5,600 nt of DNA, from NCBI GenBank assembly GCA_003448685.1, contig DLXW01000282.1:1-5600 (forward strand), given 5' to 3'. Below the pieces are notes generated by a model, which saw only the letters and a program-made list of their open reading frames with translations, had not been told where the DNA came from and did no database searches. This document shows, in pieces, positions 1 through 5,600 of this stretch. The position numbers and the translations under genes were made by a program. The first letter of the stretch is position 1. Every line of letters starts with the position of its first letter. Source of the stretch: Cyanothece sp. UBA12306 (GTDB lineage: Bacteria; Cyanobacteriota; Cyanobacteriia; Cyanobacteriales; Microcystaceae).

Positions 1-200
1 GCTTTATAAATGTCCTAACCTTAACACGTAACGCTATAGAAGATCACGAGTCAGAAGTATAAAAGTATGATTCTAATCTCTGTTTTCTTGTCGCTACCAT
101 TTTATAATTGATTCTGCCTACCTACCTTTAAGTCCGCATTAACCAAATGAAATTTTCTAATTGCGAATAAGTCAGCAGACGCAAGAAACTAATTTTATGT

Positions 201-212
201 TTCAGGGAAATT
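201..212 (+). repeat. 12-bp direct repeat, copy 1 (TTCAGGGAAATT)
   Basis: TTCAGGGAAATT occurs here and again at 473-484, identical over 12 bases, with different bases directly on both sides. The function is unknown. It could be a binding site, the trace of a small duplication, or chance. Confidence 0.5.
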
Positions 213-378
213 TGTTCGAGGATTATCGATTGGAAATATTATAGCTCTACACTCGTAATACCCAAAGCCAATCAAATTACCCAGTCATCAATTAAAATAA
301 TTCGATAGTTACTAGCTCACCCATGTGTTATTAAGTTTAGAATACCGTCGATGATTTAGCGATTGTTGCTAATTATTC

Positions 379-408
379 AAGTTAAGTTTAGTTTAATTTT
401 AGCTTAAG
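379..408 (-). promoter_or_regulatory. Candidate Pho box: three 8-bp units with 11-bp period
   Basis: On the plus strand the units are AAGTTAAG (379-386), AGTTTAAT (390-397) and AGCTTAAG (401-408), each separated by TTT. The TTAA cores at 382, 393 and 404 are exactly 11 bases apart. Read on the minus strand this is CTTAAGCT, ATTAAACT, CTTAACTT. The cyanobacterial Pho box is described as tandem 8-bp units PyTTAAPyPy(T/A) with 3-bp spacers, bound by PhoB/SphR. One unit fits fully, one has one mismatch and one has two. The A+T-rich background raises the chance of a false match, and the array lies about 110 bases before the best TATAAT hexamer rather than next to it. This is a candidate only. Confidence 0.35.
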
Positions 409-472
409 AATAAATTTTTTTTGCTCTGTTGAAATTATTGAAGATAATTAGGTACTAATATTCCAGAGTAAA

Positions 473-484
473 TTCAGGGAAATT
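473..484 (+). repeat. 12-bp direct repeat, copy 2 (TTCAGGGAAATT)
   Basis: Second exact copy of the 12-mer at 201-212, starting 272 bases further on. It lies within the AGTAA/TTACT half-site cluster, 32 bases before the TATAAT hexamer, so it could take part in control of the pil operon. No known regulator is assigned. Confidence 0.5.
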
Positions 485-488
485 ACTA

Positions 489-508
489 AAGTTACTTCAG
501 AGTAACTT
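489..508. promoter_or_regulatory. Perfect 8-bp inverted repeat, candidate operator
   Basis: AAGTTACT (489-496) and its exact reverse complement AGTAACTT (501-508) flank the 4-base spacer TCAG. The element ends 7 bases before the TATAAT hexamer at 516-521, so it covers where a -35 element would lie. Further half-sites, AGTAA at 467-471 and TTACT at 483-487, sit just upstream and form a second, looser pair. This arrangement suits a dimeric regulator acting at the promoter. It could also form a small RNA hairpin, but there is no following T-run, so it is not a typical terminator. The regulator is not identified. Confidence 0.4.
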
Positions 509-515
509 CCGAGAT

Positions 516-521
516 TATAAT
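516..521 (+). promoter_or_regulatory. Candidate -10 hexamer TATAAT
   Basis: A perfect TATAAT stands 106 bases before the TTG at 628 and 157 bases before the ATG at 679. No good -35 lies at normal spacing: 493-498 reads TACTTC, inside the inverted repeat. If used, the promoter would probably depend on an activator or be of the cyanobacterial type that relies mainly on the -10 element. In sequence this rich in A and T such a hexamer can occur by chance. Confidence 0.35.
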
Positions 522-627
522 GATGTATAGTCTGCAAAATTTTTCTAAACTAATATTACAGTTAGTATTAACTCTATATATGTTTTTGAATTACTAAGTG
601 TAAATCACTAGAAAACAACTTAGTCTG

Positions 628-1869
628 TTGAGTCAGTCTAAAGATGTCAATGTGGAAAACTCAGAGATTTTTAACTGTATGACAACCAAGATAATGATGC
701 AAAATCAATGGTCACACACTATAATTGAAGGCAGTCAATCCGGTTGTTTTCAAATTACCAATCCTCAAGATCCTTCTATTGTCTGGTATCTGTATTTTAA
801 CGGAAGAAATATAGAGTATATTACCAGTAAAATAGGACAAAGAGAACGACTAGGTTATCTTTTAACCAGTTGGTTTAGTGAGCTATCTTTTCCCTATTTA
901 GGAACCAAACAAGATGAATATCAAAATCTATCTAGTTGGTGGCAATCTCAGCAATTGTCCCAAGCAAAATTACATCAACTACTGTTTCAGCTAAGTCAAG
1001 AAGCATTAGTCCAAATATTGAGTATAGATGATCCTTTAGTTGAGTTTTATCAGCAAGATAAAATTGATAGTCCTGTCACTACCTATCCTTGGGATAACTT
1101 ATTTGAATCTGCTAAAAAAATTAGTAAAAAATGGCAAGCTATGAAGCTAGTGGCTAATAATATTAATACTTTTAGTAGATTACATTTAGACCCCGACAAA
1201 AACTATAAGTTTTATAAGTTCTGGAAAATATATCAAAAACTATGGAGATTTAATGCTCAAAAAATTTCGTTTTGGTTACTTAATTTATCTAGAAAAAAAT
1301 GTCTCTATGAACTAGCAAAAGAGAGAAAAGTTAATCCTCTAATCATTGCTTATCAATTTCGAGAACTTTTTAAACAAGAGGTGATCACAATTTTTCCCTT
1401 TGAAGAATTACCCCAATCTTTATCCAATACGACGGAGGATTCAGTTGTCAATCTAACACAAAAATCAACCAAACAAGTTAGTTACGCACCTAAACCAATC
1501 ATTGCTTGTATTGATGATAGCCAAACAGTTCAAGTCCAGATCAAACATATTTTACAATCTATTGGTTATGAGGTTTTAAGTATTACCGATCCCACCTCTA
1601 GTTTAACTATTTTAGTTCGTCATCAACCTGTGTTAATTCTGATGGATATTAAAATGCCTGAAATTGACGGACATCAACTATCTCAAATGTTACAAAAATC
1701 TCGAACTCTCAAGGATATTCCCATCGTTATGTTAACAGCAGAAGAAGGGATGGTTAGTAGATTACAGTCTAAACTTTCTGGAGCATCTTACTACCTAAAA
1801 AAGCCCTGTAATATAGATGAATTAGTTAAAGTTGTTGAAAGATTTACTTCTAATCAATCATCTACTTGA
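628..1869 (+). CDS. pilG: PatA-type response regulator PilG (PATAN domain + receiver)
   Basis: Probable output regulator of a type IV pilus chemosensory pathway, acting in the cytoplasm and phosphorylated by the PilL kinase. The N-terminal part (about residues 25-185) matches the PATAN pattern: F-x-x-x-T-x-K, then W53-Y-L-Y-F57 and G59-R60. A winged-helix-like stretch follows (about 215-262, L-Y-E-L-A then I-I-A-Y), then a polar linker. The receiver domain spans about 289-410, with acidic pair D296/D297, phosphoacceptor D340, T370 and K392, so it looks active. K391-K392-P393-C394 replaces the more usual T-K-P-F. The start is uncertain: TTG 628 is the longest choice, since an in-frame stop lies at 601-603, but it has no clear ribosome site. 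GTG 652, ATG 679 and ATG 694 are in frame, and 679 would leave the domains intact. The family call is firm; the exact name rests on gene order. Confidence 0.85.
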   Translation: MSQSKDVNVENSEIFNCMTTKIMMQNQWSHTIIEGSQSGCFQITNPQDPSIVWYLYFNGRNIEYITSKIGQRERLGYLLTSWFSELSFPYLGTKQDEYQNLSSWWQSQQLSQAKLHQLLFQLSQEALVQILSIDDPLVEFYQQDKIDSPVTTYPWDNLFESAKKISKKWQAMKLVANNINTFSRLHLDPDKNYKFYKFWKIYQKLWRFNAQKISFWLLNLSRKKCLYELAKERKVNPLIIAYQFRELFKQEVITIFPFEELPQSLSNTTEDSVVNLTQKSTKQVSYAPKPIIACIDDSQTVQVQIKHILQSIGYEVLSITDPTSSLTILVRHQPVLILMDIKMPEIDGHQLSQMLQKSRTLKDIPIVMLTAEEGMVSRLQSKLSGASYYLKKPCNIDELVKVVERFTSNQSST

Positions 1870-1924
1870 GTGTAGCAAATTTATTTTTACAATTTTGTCA
1901 ATTGATTAAGATAGGTCAAGCAAA

Positions 1925-2293
1925 ATGCCAATTATTTTAGTAGTAGAAGACACCTCAACAGAAAGAAACTTAATTTCTGCGTTATTAGTTCATGCTGGAT
2001 TTAAAAATGAGGCGGTTTCCAGTGCAGAAGATGCCTGGGAATGGTTAGAAAATAATCCCCTTCCTGACTTGATTATATTAGATATAATTATGCAAGGAGA
2101 AACGGGTTTAGACTTGTGCCGAAAAATTCGTAATAATCCTCAATGGGAGAAAGTTCCGATTCTATTTTGTAGTTCAAAATCTGAAGCTTTTGATCGGTTT
2201 TGGGCTTTGCGTCAAGGGGGTAGCGACTATATTACAAAACCTTTTGCTCCTCAAGAATTTTTGGATACTATTACGCGTCATGTTCACCCTTAA
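1925..2293 (+). CDS. pilH: CheY-like single-domain response regulator PilH
   Basis: A free-standing receiver of 122 residues, the usual CheY length, with no output domain. It is expected to take phosphate from the PilL kinase and either act on the pilus motors or drain phosphate from PilG. Visible key residues are the acidic pair E8/D9, phosphoacceptor D53 and K105 in T-K-P-F. Two positions differ from consensus: serine S83 stands where Thr is common, and the usual Met-Pro after the phosphoacceptor is M56-Q57. The ATG at 1925 has a weak ribosome site (AGG at 1913-1915). The gene follows pilG after 55 bases without a terminator. It is equivalent in position to Synechocystis pilH and Nostoc hmpB. 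The domain call is secure; the pathway follows from the neighbours. Confidence 0.9.
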   Translation: MPIILVVEDTSTERNLISALLVHAGFKNEAVSSAEDAWEWLENNPLPDLIILDIIMQGETGLDLCRKIRNNPQWEKVPILFCSSKSEAFDRFWALRQGGSDYITKPFAPQEFLDTITRHVHP

Positions 2294-2302
2294 ATTAGGA
2301 TT

Positions 2303-2782
2303 ATGCAACAGGAATATTTTAGTGTAGAATTATCGGGGTCTGTACACTTAGCATTCCCTTTAGAAGATCTAGTAAAAGTTATCGAAATTAAACCAAAAAA
2401 CCTTTATTTAATGCCTGGAATGGCTCCTTTTTGGTTGGGAGTAATTAATCACCAAGGAAATTTATTATGGGTATTAGATAGCGAAGATTTTTTTGATTTA
2501 GAGCAGCAAACCTATAAATCAAAATCAACATTGAAGGCAGTTATTCTACAGAAACAAATTAAAAAAAATCAAAGGCGCTTAGCTTTAACTGTTGATAAAT
2601 TACAGGGTATTATTAGCTTAGATAACCCTGAATCTCTGTCGGTTAGTTCGTCTTTACCGTCCTTTTATCAACCTTTTATTAAAGGAACTATTTTTGGACA
2701 GGGAACGGCGATTGATATTTTAGAATTAGAGCAATTTTTTTCCGTAGTTCAGACAGCAAAATCAGTCAAAACTTTAACTTGA
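2303..2782 (+). CDS. pilI: CheW-like coupling protein PilI
   Basis: A 159-residue single CheW-type domain, the normal size for this adaptor, which links the receptor tip to the CheA-type kinase in a cytoplasmic array. It begins with F6-S-V-E-L, followed by the conserved P19-L-E-D and V26-I-E segments. The family signature G46-V-I-N-H-Q-G52 leads into L-W-V-L-D59. A later stretch, L-A-L-T-V-D-K-L-Q-G-I, matches the second half of the CheW fold. In the signature, Q51 takes the place of the arginine found in CheW proteins such as E. coli CheW (N-L-R-G). The ATG starts 9 bases after pilH ends; AGGA at 2297-2300 lies only 2 bases from it, which is close for a ribosome site, so translational coupling to pilH is likely. 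The counterpart in Nostoc is hmpC. Confidence 0.88.
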   Translation: MQQEYFSVELSGSVHLAFPLEDLVKVIEIKPKNLYLMPGMAPFWLGVINHQGNLLWVLDSEDFFDLEQQTYKSKSTLKAVILQKQIKKNQRRLALTVDKLQGIISLDNPESLSVSSSLPSFYQPFIKGTIFGQGTAIDILELEQFFSVVQTAKSVKTLT

Positions 2783-2808
2783 ATCTTACCTAAAAATGGA
2801 TCATAACT

Positions 2809-5364
2809 ATGCTAGAATCTTTCAATTCTTCTGCTTCAATTAAATCACTCGATGGTAATTCTATGAAATCCTCCGAACACCAGCAAAATAGTGATGCTTT
2901 GAATAAAATTCTCTGTGCTAATACCTTAGAAAAATCAGGGGATTTGGCAGGAGCAATCTCTATTTATCAAGAAGTGATTGAAATTGATCAAGAAGGAACT
3001 TATAGAGCGATCGCCGAAAAAGCCTTAGAGAACTTGAATATTAAGCCTAATTTAGATCAAAATTCAGCAGACTTATCAAGTAATAGGGAACCAGAAAAAC
3101 CTTTACCATTTATTTCCTGGCATCAGCGACTGTTAAGAAGATTTTATGATTTACCAATTCAAACTAAACAGTTAGCAGTATTATTAACTTCCGAAATGGT
3201 GGCTATTTTAGGATTAGTTGGAGTGGGAGCAATCTTAATTATTAGTAATGGTAAAGCACAATTAGTCAACCAAGTCAAGGCAGAATTAAAAGTACAAGAA
3301 ATTAACTATAATCTAAAAATTGATCAGATGGCATTGGCCTTCCTCGGACAAGCTAATAATACTGCCATTATTGCAGCAGCAGAAAATCGTAAAGCTGATG
3401 GAACGGTGTTGGGAATTTTGGCCAAAGAAATTGCCAAACATAAAATTGAAATTGCCATTCTAGTTGATCGTCAAGGCAATACCATTGGGACAGGACATAT
3501 CAAAGTTTCCTCTCGTTTATTTAATCCCCACGGGTTAGTAACTAAAGCCTTAAAATCAGGTCAACAGAGTAAGATTAGTGAAATTATTACCTATGATGAA
3601 TTAGCCGAAGAACATGAACTAACCGCACAACTTCGAGCCAAAGCAATAGGAGTTGAGCCAAAAACTAAACCTAAATTTTTAATTCGCTATACTATTACTC
3701 CAGTTCGCAACGGAAAAGCAGCCATTGTCGGGGCTTTAATTTCGGGAGATATTGTCAAAACTCCTGTGGTTAACCATACCATTAAAGCTTTTGAGAGTGG
3801 TTATAGTGCCGTATATCTACGTCAACCCACCGGAGAATTTACCCTCGCCACCTCCCAAATGCAAACAGAAGCAGGGATGACTAAAAAAAATGTGGCCTTA
3901 TCTAATACAGATTTACTCGAACAAGCGATCGCCGCTCAAGGAGAAACCGTTACTCGAATGGTGAGGATAGGTAAAGGATCATCTATGATGGCCGCCAAAG
4001 CACTCTTCAACGCCCAAGGAAAGCCCATCGCTGTTCTGGTGAGAGGAACCTCCCATCAAGCTTTAAATACCCTAATTTCCCAAAGTTTAATCCTACAAGG
4101 ACTCAGTGCCATTGTCGTCCTATTGATTAGTGTAGCCTTAGTGAGATTGTTAGGAAGAGCGATCCTTAAACCATTAGAACAATTAATGAAAGTAACCACC
4201 CAATTTTCTCAGGGGAACCGTGAGGTGAGGGCTAAAAAATTCGCTAACGATGAAATGGGAGAATTAGCCACCAACTTTAACTATCTCGCGGATAGTATTG
4301 TGGCCAAAGAAGAAGAATTAGCCCAATATGCTCAGCAACAACAATTAGAAGCCGAGAAACAGCGACAGAGCCGAGAAAATCTCCAACAAGAAGTAATCGA
4401 AATGCTAATGGACATTGAAGAAGTCCAAAAAGGGGATTTAACCGTTAAGGCTAAAGTCAACGAAGGGGTTGTCGGTTCCGTCGCTGATGCTTTTAATGCC
4501 ACCACATCTTCCTTACATCAATTAGTTTTACAGGTGCAACAGGTTGCTAACCGAGTCAGTGAGTTAGCCATAGAAGAAGAAAACTCTATTCATAATCTAT
4601 CCCAAGGAGCCGTTAATCAAGCCGAAGAAATTAACCAAGTGCTGCAAGGGGTAGCCGAGATTAATAGTTCGATCCAAAGCGTGGCCCTATCTACCGATGA
4701 AGCCGCAAAAATCGCTCACCAAGCCCGACAACAAGCCGAAGAAGGGGATCTGGCCATGAGTCAAACCGTTAGTAGTATCCAAAAAATCCGCTCATCGGTA
4801 GGGGGAACTGCCAAAAAACTCAAGCAATTGGCGGAGTCTTCCCAAGAAATTTCCCAAATTGTCACGATTATTTCCTCAATTTCTGAAAAAACTAATCTCT
4901 TGGCTTTTAATGCTTCCATTGAAGCTGCCCGTGCCGGAGAACATGGCCAAGGTTTCCGAGTGGTAGCCGAAGAAGTGAGTCGCTTAGCCATTAAGGTAAC
5001 TGATGCCACCAAAGATATTCAAGATTTGGTGGAAAACATTCAAGAAGATACCTCTAAGGTTCTACAAGACATGGAAAATAGCACCACCGAAGTGGTAACT
5101 GGGACTCAATTAGTGCGACAAACCCAGGAAATTCTCCAGGGGTTAGCTGGAACTAGCCAAGAAATTGACCAATATCTAGAGAAAATTACAACCAATACCA
5201 CAGCCCAAAGCCACGCCTCCGACCAAATTAATCAAAAAATGGCAGGAGTAGCCACCATAGCCCAAGGAACCTCCGCAGAAGCCACTTCTATGGTTCAATC
5301 CCTCCAAGCCTTAGTTGAGCAGGTTAAAGCCCTCCAAGTTTCCGTATCTCGGTTTCGCTTGTAG
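2809..5364 (+). CDS. pilJ: Methyl-accepting chemotaxis protein PilJ
   Basis: An 851-residue inner-membrane chemoreceptor that should control the PilL kinase through PilI. In order: a cytoplasmic tail with one TPR-like helix pair (about 31-64), TM1 (about 122-145), an extracytoplasmic region (about 146-425) with short alternating strands and helices suggestive of a Cache-like sensor, TM2 (about 427-448), HAMP (about 445-498, with P455 and D481-E-M-G-E-L), a Gln/Glu-rich coiled coil, a second HAMP-like segment (about 528-580, with G542-D-L-T), and the MCP signalling domain to the end. The hairpin tip is clear: E693-K-T-N-L-L-A-F-N, then E705[11 protein letters not shown]716. There is no bilin-binding GAF domain, which argues against a PixJ photoreceptor. 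No NWETF-type CheR-docking tail is present; it ends S-R-F-R-L. M19 (base 2863) is an alternative start. The ligand is unknown. Nostoc hmpD is equivalent. Confidence 0.92.
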   Translation: MLESFNSSASIKSLDGNSMKSSEHQQNSDALNKILCANTLEKSGDLAGAISIYQEVIEIDQEGTYRAIAEKALENLNIKPNLDQNSADLSSNREPEKPLPFISWHQRLLRRFYDLPIQTKQLAVLLTSEMVAILGLVGVGAILIISNGKAQLVNQVKAELKVQEINYNLKIDQMALAFLGQANNTAIIAAAENRKADGTVLGILAKEIAKHKIEIAILVDRQGNTIGTGHIKVSSRLFNPHGLVTKALKSGQQSKISEIITYDELAEEHELTAQLRAKAIGVEPKTKPKFLIRYTITPVRNGKAAIVGALISGDIVKTPVVNHTIKAFESGYSAVYLRQPTGEFTLATSQMQTEAGMTKKNVALSNTDLLEQAIAAQGETVTRMVRIGKGSSMMAAKALFNAQGKPIAVLVRGTSHQALNTLISQSLILQGLSAIVVLLISVALVRLLGRAILKPLEQLMKVTTQFSQGNREVRAKKFANDEMGELATNFNYLADSIVAKEEELAQYAQQQQLEAEKQRQSRENLQQEVIEMLMDIEEVQKGDLTVKAKVNEGVVGSVADAFNATTSSLHQLVLQVQQVANRVSELAIEEENSIHNLSQGAVNQAEEINQVLQGVAEINSSIQSVALSTDEAAKIAHQARQQAEEGDLAMSQTVSSIQKIRSSVGGTAKKLKQLAESSQEISQIVTIISSISEKTNLLAFNASIEAARAGEHGQGFRVVAEEVSRLAIKVTDATKDIQDLVENIQEDTSKVLQDMENSTTEVVTGTQLVRQTQEILQGLAGTSQEIDQYLEKITTNTTAQSHASDQINQKMAGVATIAQGTSAEATSMVQSLQALVEQVKALQVSVSRFRL
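3007..3014. repeat. HIP1 octamer GCGATCGC (in pilJ)
   Basis: A perfect GCGATCGC inside the coding part for the cytoplasmic tail of PilJ, reading as A-I-A. HIP1 is over-represented in many cyanobacterial genomes, so this supports the taxonomic assignment. Confidence 0.85.
3925..3932. repeat. HIP1 octamer GCGATCGC (in pilJ)
   Basis: A second perfect HIP1 copy, in the coding part for the PilJ sensor region, again read as A-I-A in the same frame as the copy at 3007-3014. Confidence 0.85.
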
Positions 5365-5389
5365 TTCTGAGTTAGTTACAAAAATAAAA

Positions 5390-5403
5390 TGTGCGATCGC
5401 ACA
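5390..5403. repeat. HIP1 within a 14-bp perfect palindrome, pilJ-pilL gap
   Basis: TGTGCGATCGCACA is its own reverse complement and contains HIP1 at 5393-5400. It is the only HIP1 copy here outside a coding region and lies 26 to 39 bases after the pilJ stop. As RNA it could form only a short stem (5 bp with a GATC loop), and no T-run follows, so it is unlikely to be a terminator. Its TGTG/CACA ends recall CRP-type sites, but the spacing (14 rather than 16 bp overall) does not match TGTGA-N6-TCACA. Confidence 0.85.
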
Positions 5404-5441
5404 GCAATTAAATTAATTATTGATCTTATCGGTAATCCATT

Positions 5442-5600
5442 ATGAGGTTTGAATTAGACCAAACAACTATCACATCAATGCTAAAAGAAGCCCGTCTCTG
5501 CTTTTTAGATGAAGATGCCCCTCAAGACTTAAAAACCCTAGAAGAAGGGGTTAAACAAGCTGAAAACTGCACGGATTTTAAATCTTTGTTGCGAGCAACC
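5442..5600 (+). CDS. pilL: CheA-type histidine kinase PilL, N-terminal fragment (cut by window end)
   Basis: The frame is open from ATG 5442 to the window edge, giving 53 residues: M-R-F-E-L-D-Q at the start and D-F-K-S-L-L-R-A-T at the end. The pattern (M-L-K-E-A-R, then a second helix L-K-T-L-E-E-G, then L-L-R-A) fits the first two helices of a CheA P1/His-phosphotransfer domain. There the next residues should be H-S-(L/I)-K-G-G with the phosphorylated His, just beyond the window. Family members in this position are large hybrid kinases, often with CheA catalytic, CheW-like and receiver domains; none of that can be seen here. It follows pilJ by 77 bases on the same strand with no clear terminator. 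The ribosome site is weak (GGTAA at 5431-5435). Nostoc hmpE and Synechocystis slr0322 would be the counterparts. Confidence 0.75.
   Translation, partial: MRFELDQTTITSMLKEARLCFLDEDAPQDLKTLEEGVKQAENCTDFKSLLRAT

Larger units (their letters stand above)
1..627. other. A+T-rich upstream intergenic region without a convincing gene
   Basis: No reading frame of useful length with recognisable protein similarity is visible on either strand, and no tRNA or rRNA pattern was seen. The region is rich in A and T and broken by stops in all frames. Its second half carries the candidate control elements listed separately (phased TTAA boxes, inverted repeat, TATAAT). The first half holds one copy of a 12-bp repeat and a very short minus-strand stretch that recalls a receiver-domain start. 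It probably serves as the promoter and leader region of the pil operon, perhaps with a decayed older gene. The length, over 600 bases, is more than a simple promoter needs. Confidence 0.6.

Noticed and set aside
20..27. Single CTTAACAC as a Pho box unit
   Set aside because: It is alone, with no second unit at 11-bp spacing, and fits only six of the eight positions.
66..71. TATGAT as a promoter -10 element
   Set aside because: No -35 at proper spacing and more than 550 bases before the nearest gene start; nothing ties it to a transcript.
147..170. Seven-codon ATG frame in the upstream region
   Set aside because: Too short, without a clear ribosome site, and far from pilG; such frames are expected by chance.
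560..573. Short dyad AGTTA-GTAT-TAACT before pilG
   Set aside because: Only 5-bp arms in A+T-rich sequence; likely chance and not supported by position or a known motif.
1890..1904. Inverted repeat CAATT-TTGTC-AATTG between pilG and pilH
   Set aside because: The 5-bp A/T-only stem is too weak for a terminator and no T-run follows, so transcription through to pilH is expected.
4761..5012. Open reading frame of 83 codons on the minus strand
   Set aside because: It lies wholly opposite the most conserved part of the PilJ signalling domain, shows no recognisable protein pattern, and is best explained as a shadow of the strongly biased coding strand.
2809..5364. PixJ-type phototaxis receptor
   Set aside because: The gene order is the same as in pix clusters, but there is no GAF domain or bilin-binding Cys-His pattern; the region between the membrane segments is an extracytoplasmic sensor instead.
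1..5600. CRISPR array, insertion sequence, tRNA or rRNA
   Set aside because: No regularly spaced repeats, transposase-like frame, terminal inverted repeats or RNA gene pattern were seen on either strand.

Overview
The window looks like cyanobacterial chromosome. It has a low-G+C background and three copies of the HIP1 octamer GCGATCGC, the highly iterated palindrome of many cyanobacteria. Its gene order, PatA-type regulator, CheY, CheW, MCP, CheA, matches the type IV pilus chemosensory clusters of that phylum (Synechocystis pilG-pilH-pilI-pilJ with pilL; hmp genes in Nostoc). The A+T-rich composition would suit a Crocosphaera/Cyanothece-like or related lineage, but genus cannot be fixed from this sequence.

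Layout: bases 1 to about 627 hold no convincing gene. They contain candidate control elements: three 11-bp-phased TTAA boxes resembling a Pho box (379-408), a cluster of AGTAA/TTACT half-sites with a perfect 8-bp inverted repeat (489-508), a TATAAT hexamer (516-521) and a 12-bp direct repeat. Five genes on the plus strand follow: pilG (PATAN + receiver), pilH (single receiver), pilI (CheW-like adaptor), pilJ (membrane chemoreceptor), and the first 53 codons of a CheA-type kinase (pilL) cut off by the window edge. Gaps are 55, 9, 26 and 77 bases with no clear terminator, so one operon is likely.

How the parts should work together (family knowledge plus inference): PilJ senses an unknown cue through an extracytoplasmic region of about 280 residues. 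PilI couples it to the PilL kinase, whose His-phosphotransfer domain passes phosphate to the Asp residues of PilH (D53) and PilG (D340). PilG and PilH then act on the type IV pilus machinery to control twitching motility, and possibly pilus formation or competence. PilJ has no GAF domain, so this is the pilus type rather than the PixJ-type phototaxis receptor cluster with the same gene order.

No undescribed system was found. The points most worth a second look are the putative Pho box and operator cluster upstream, the TPR-like cytoplasmic tail and second HAMP-like segment of PilJ, the substituted conserved residues in PilI and PilH, and the uncertain pilG start.
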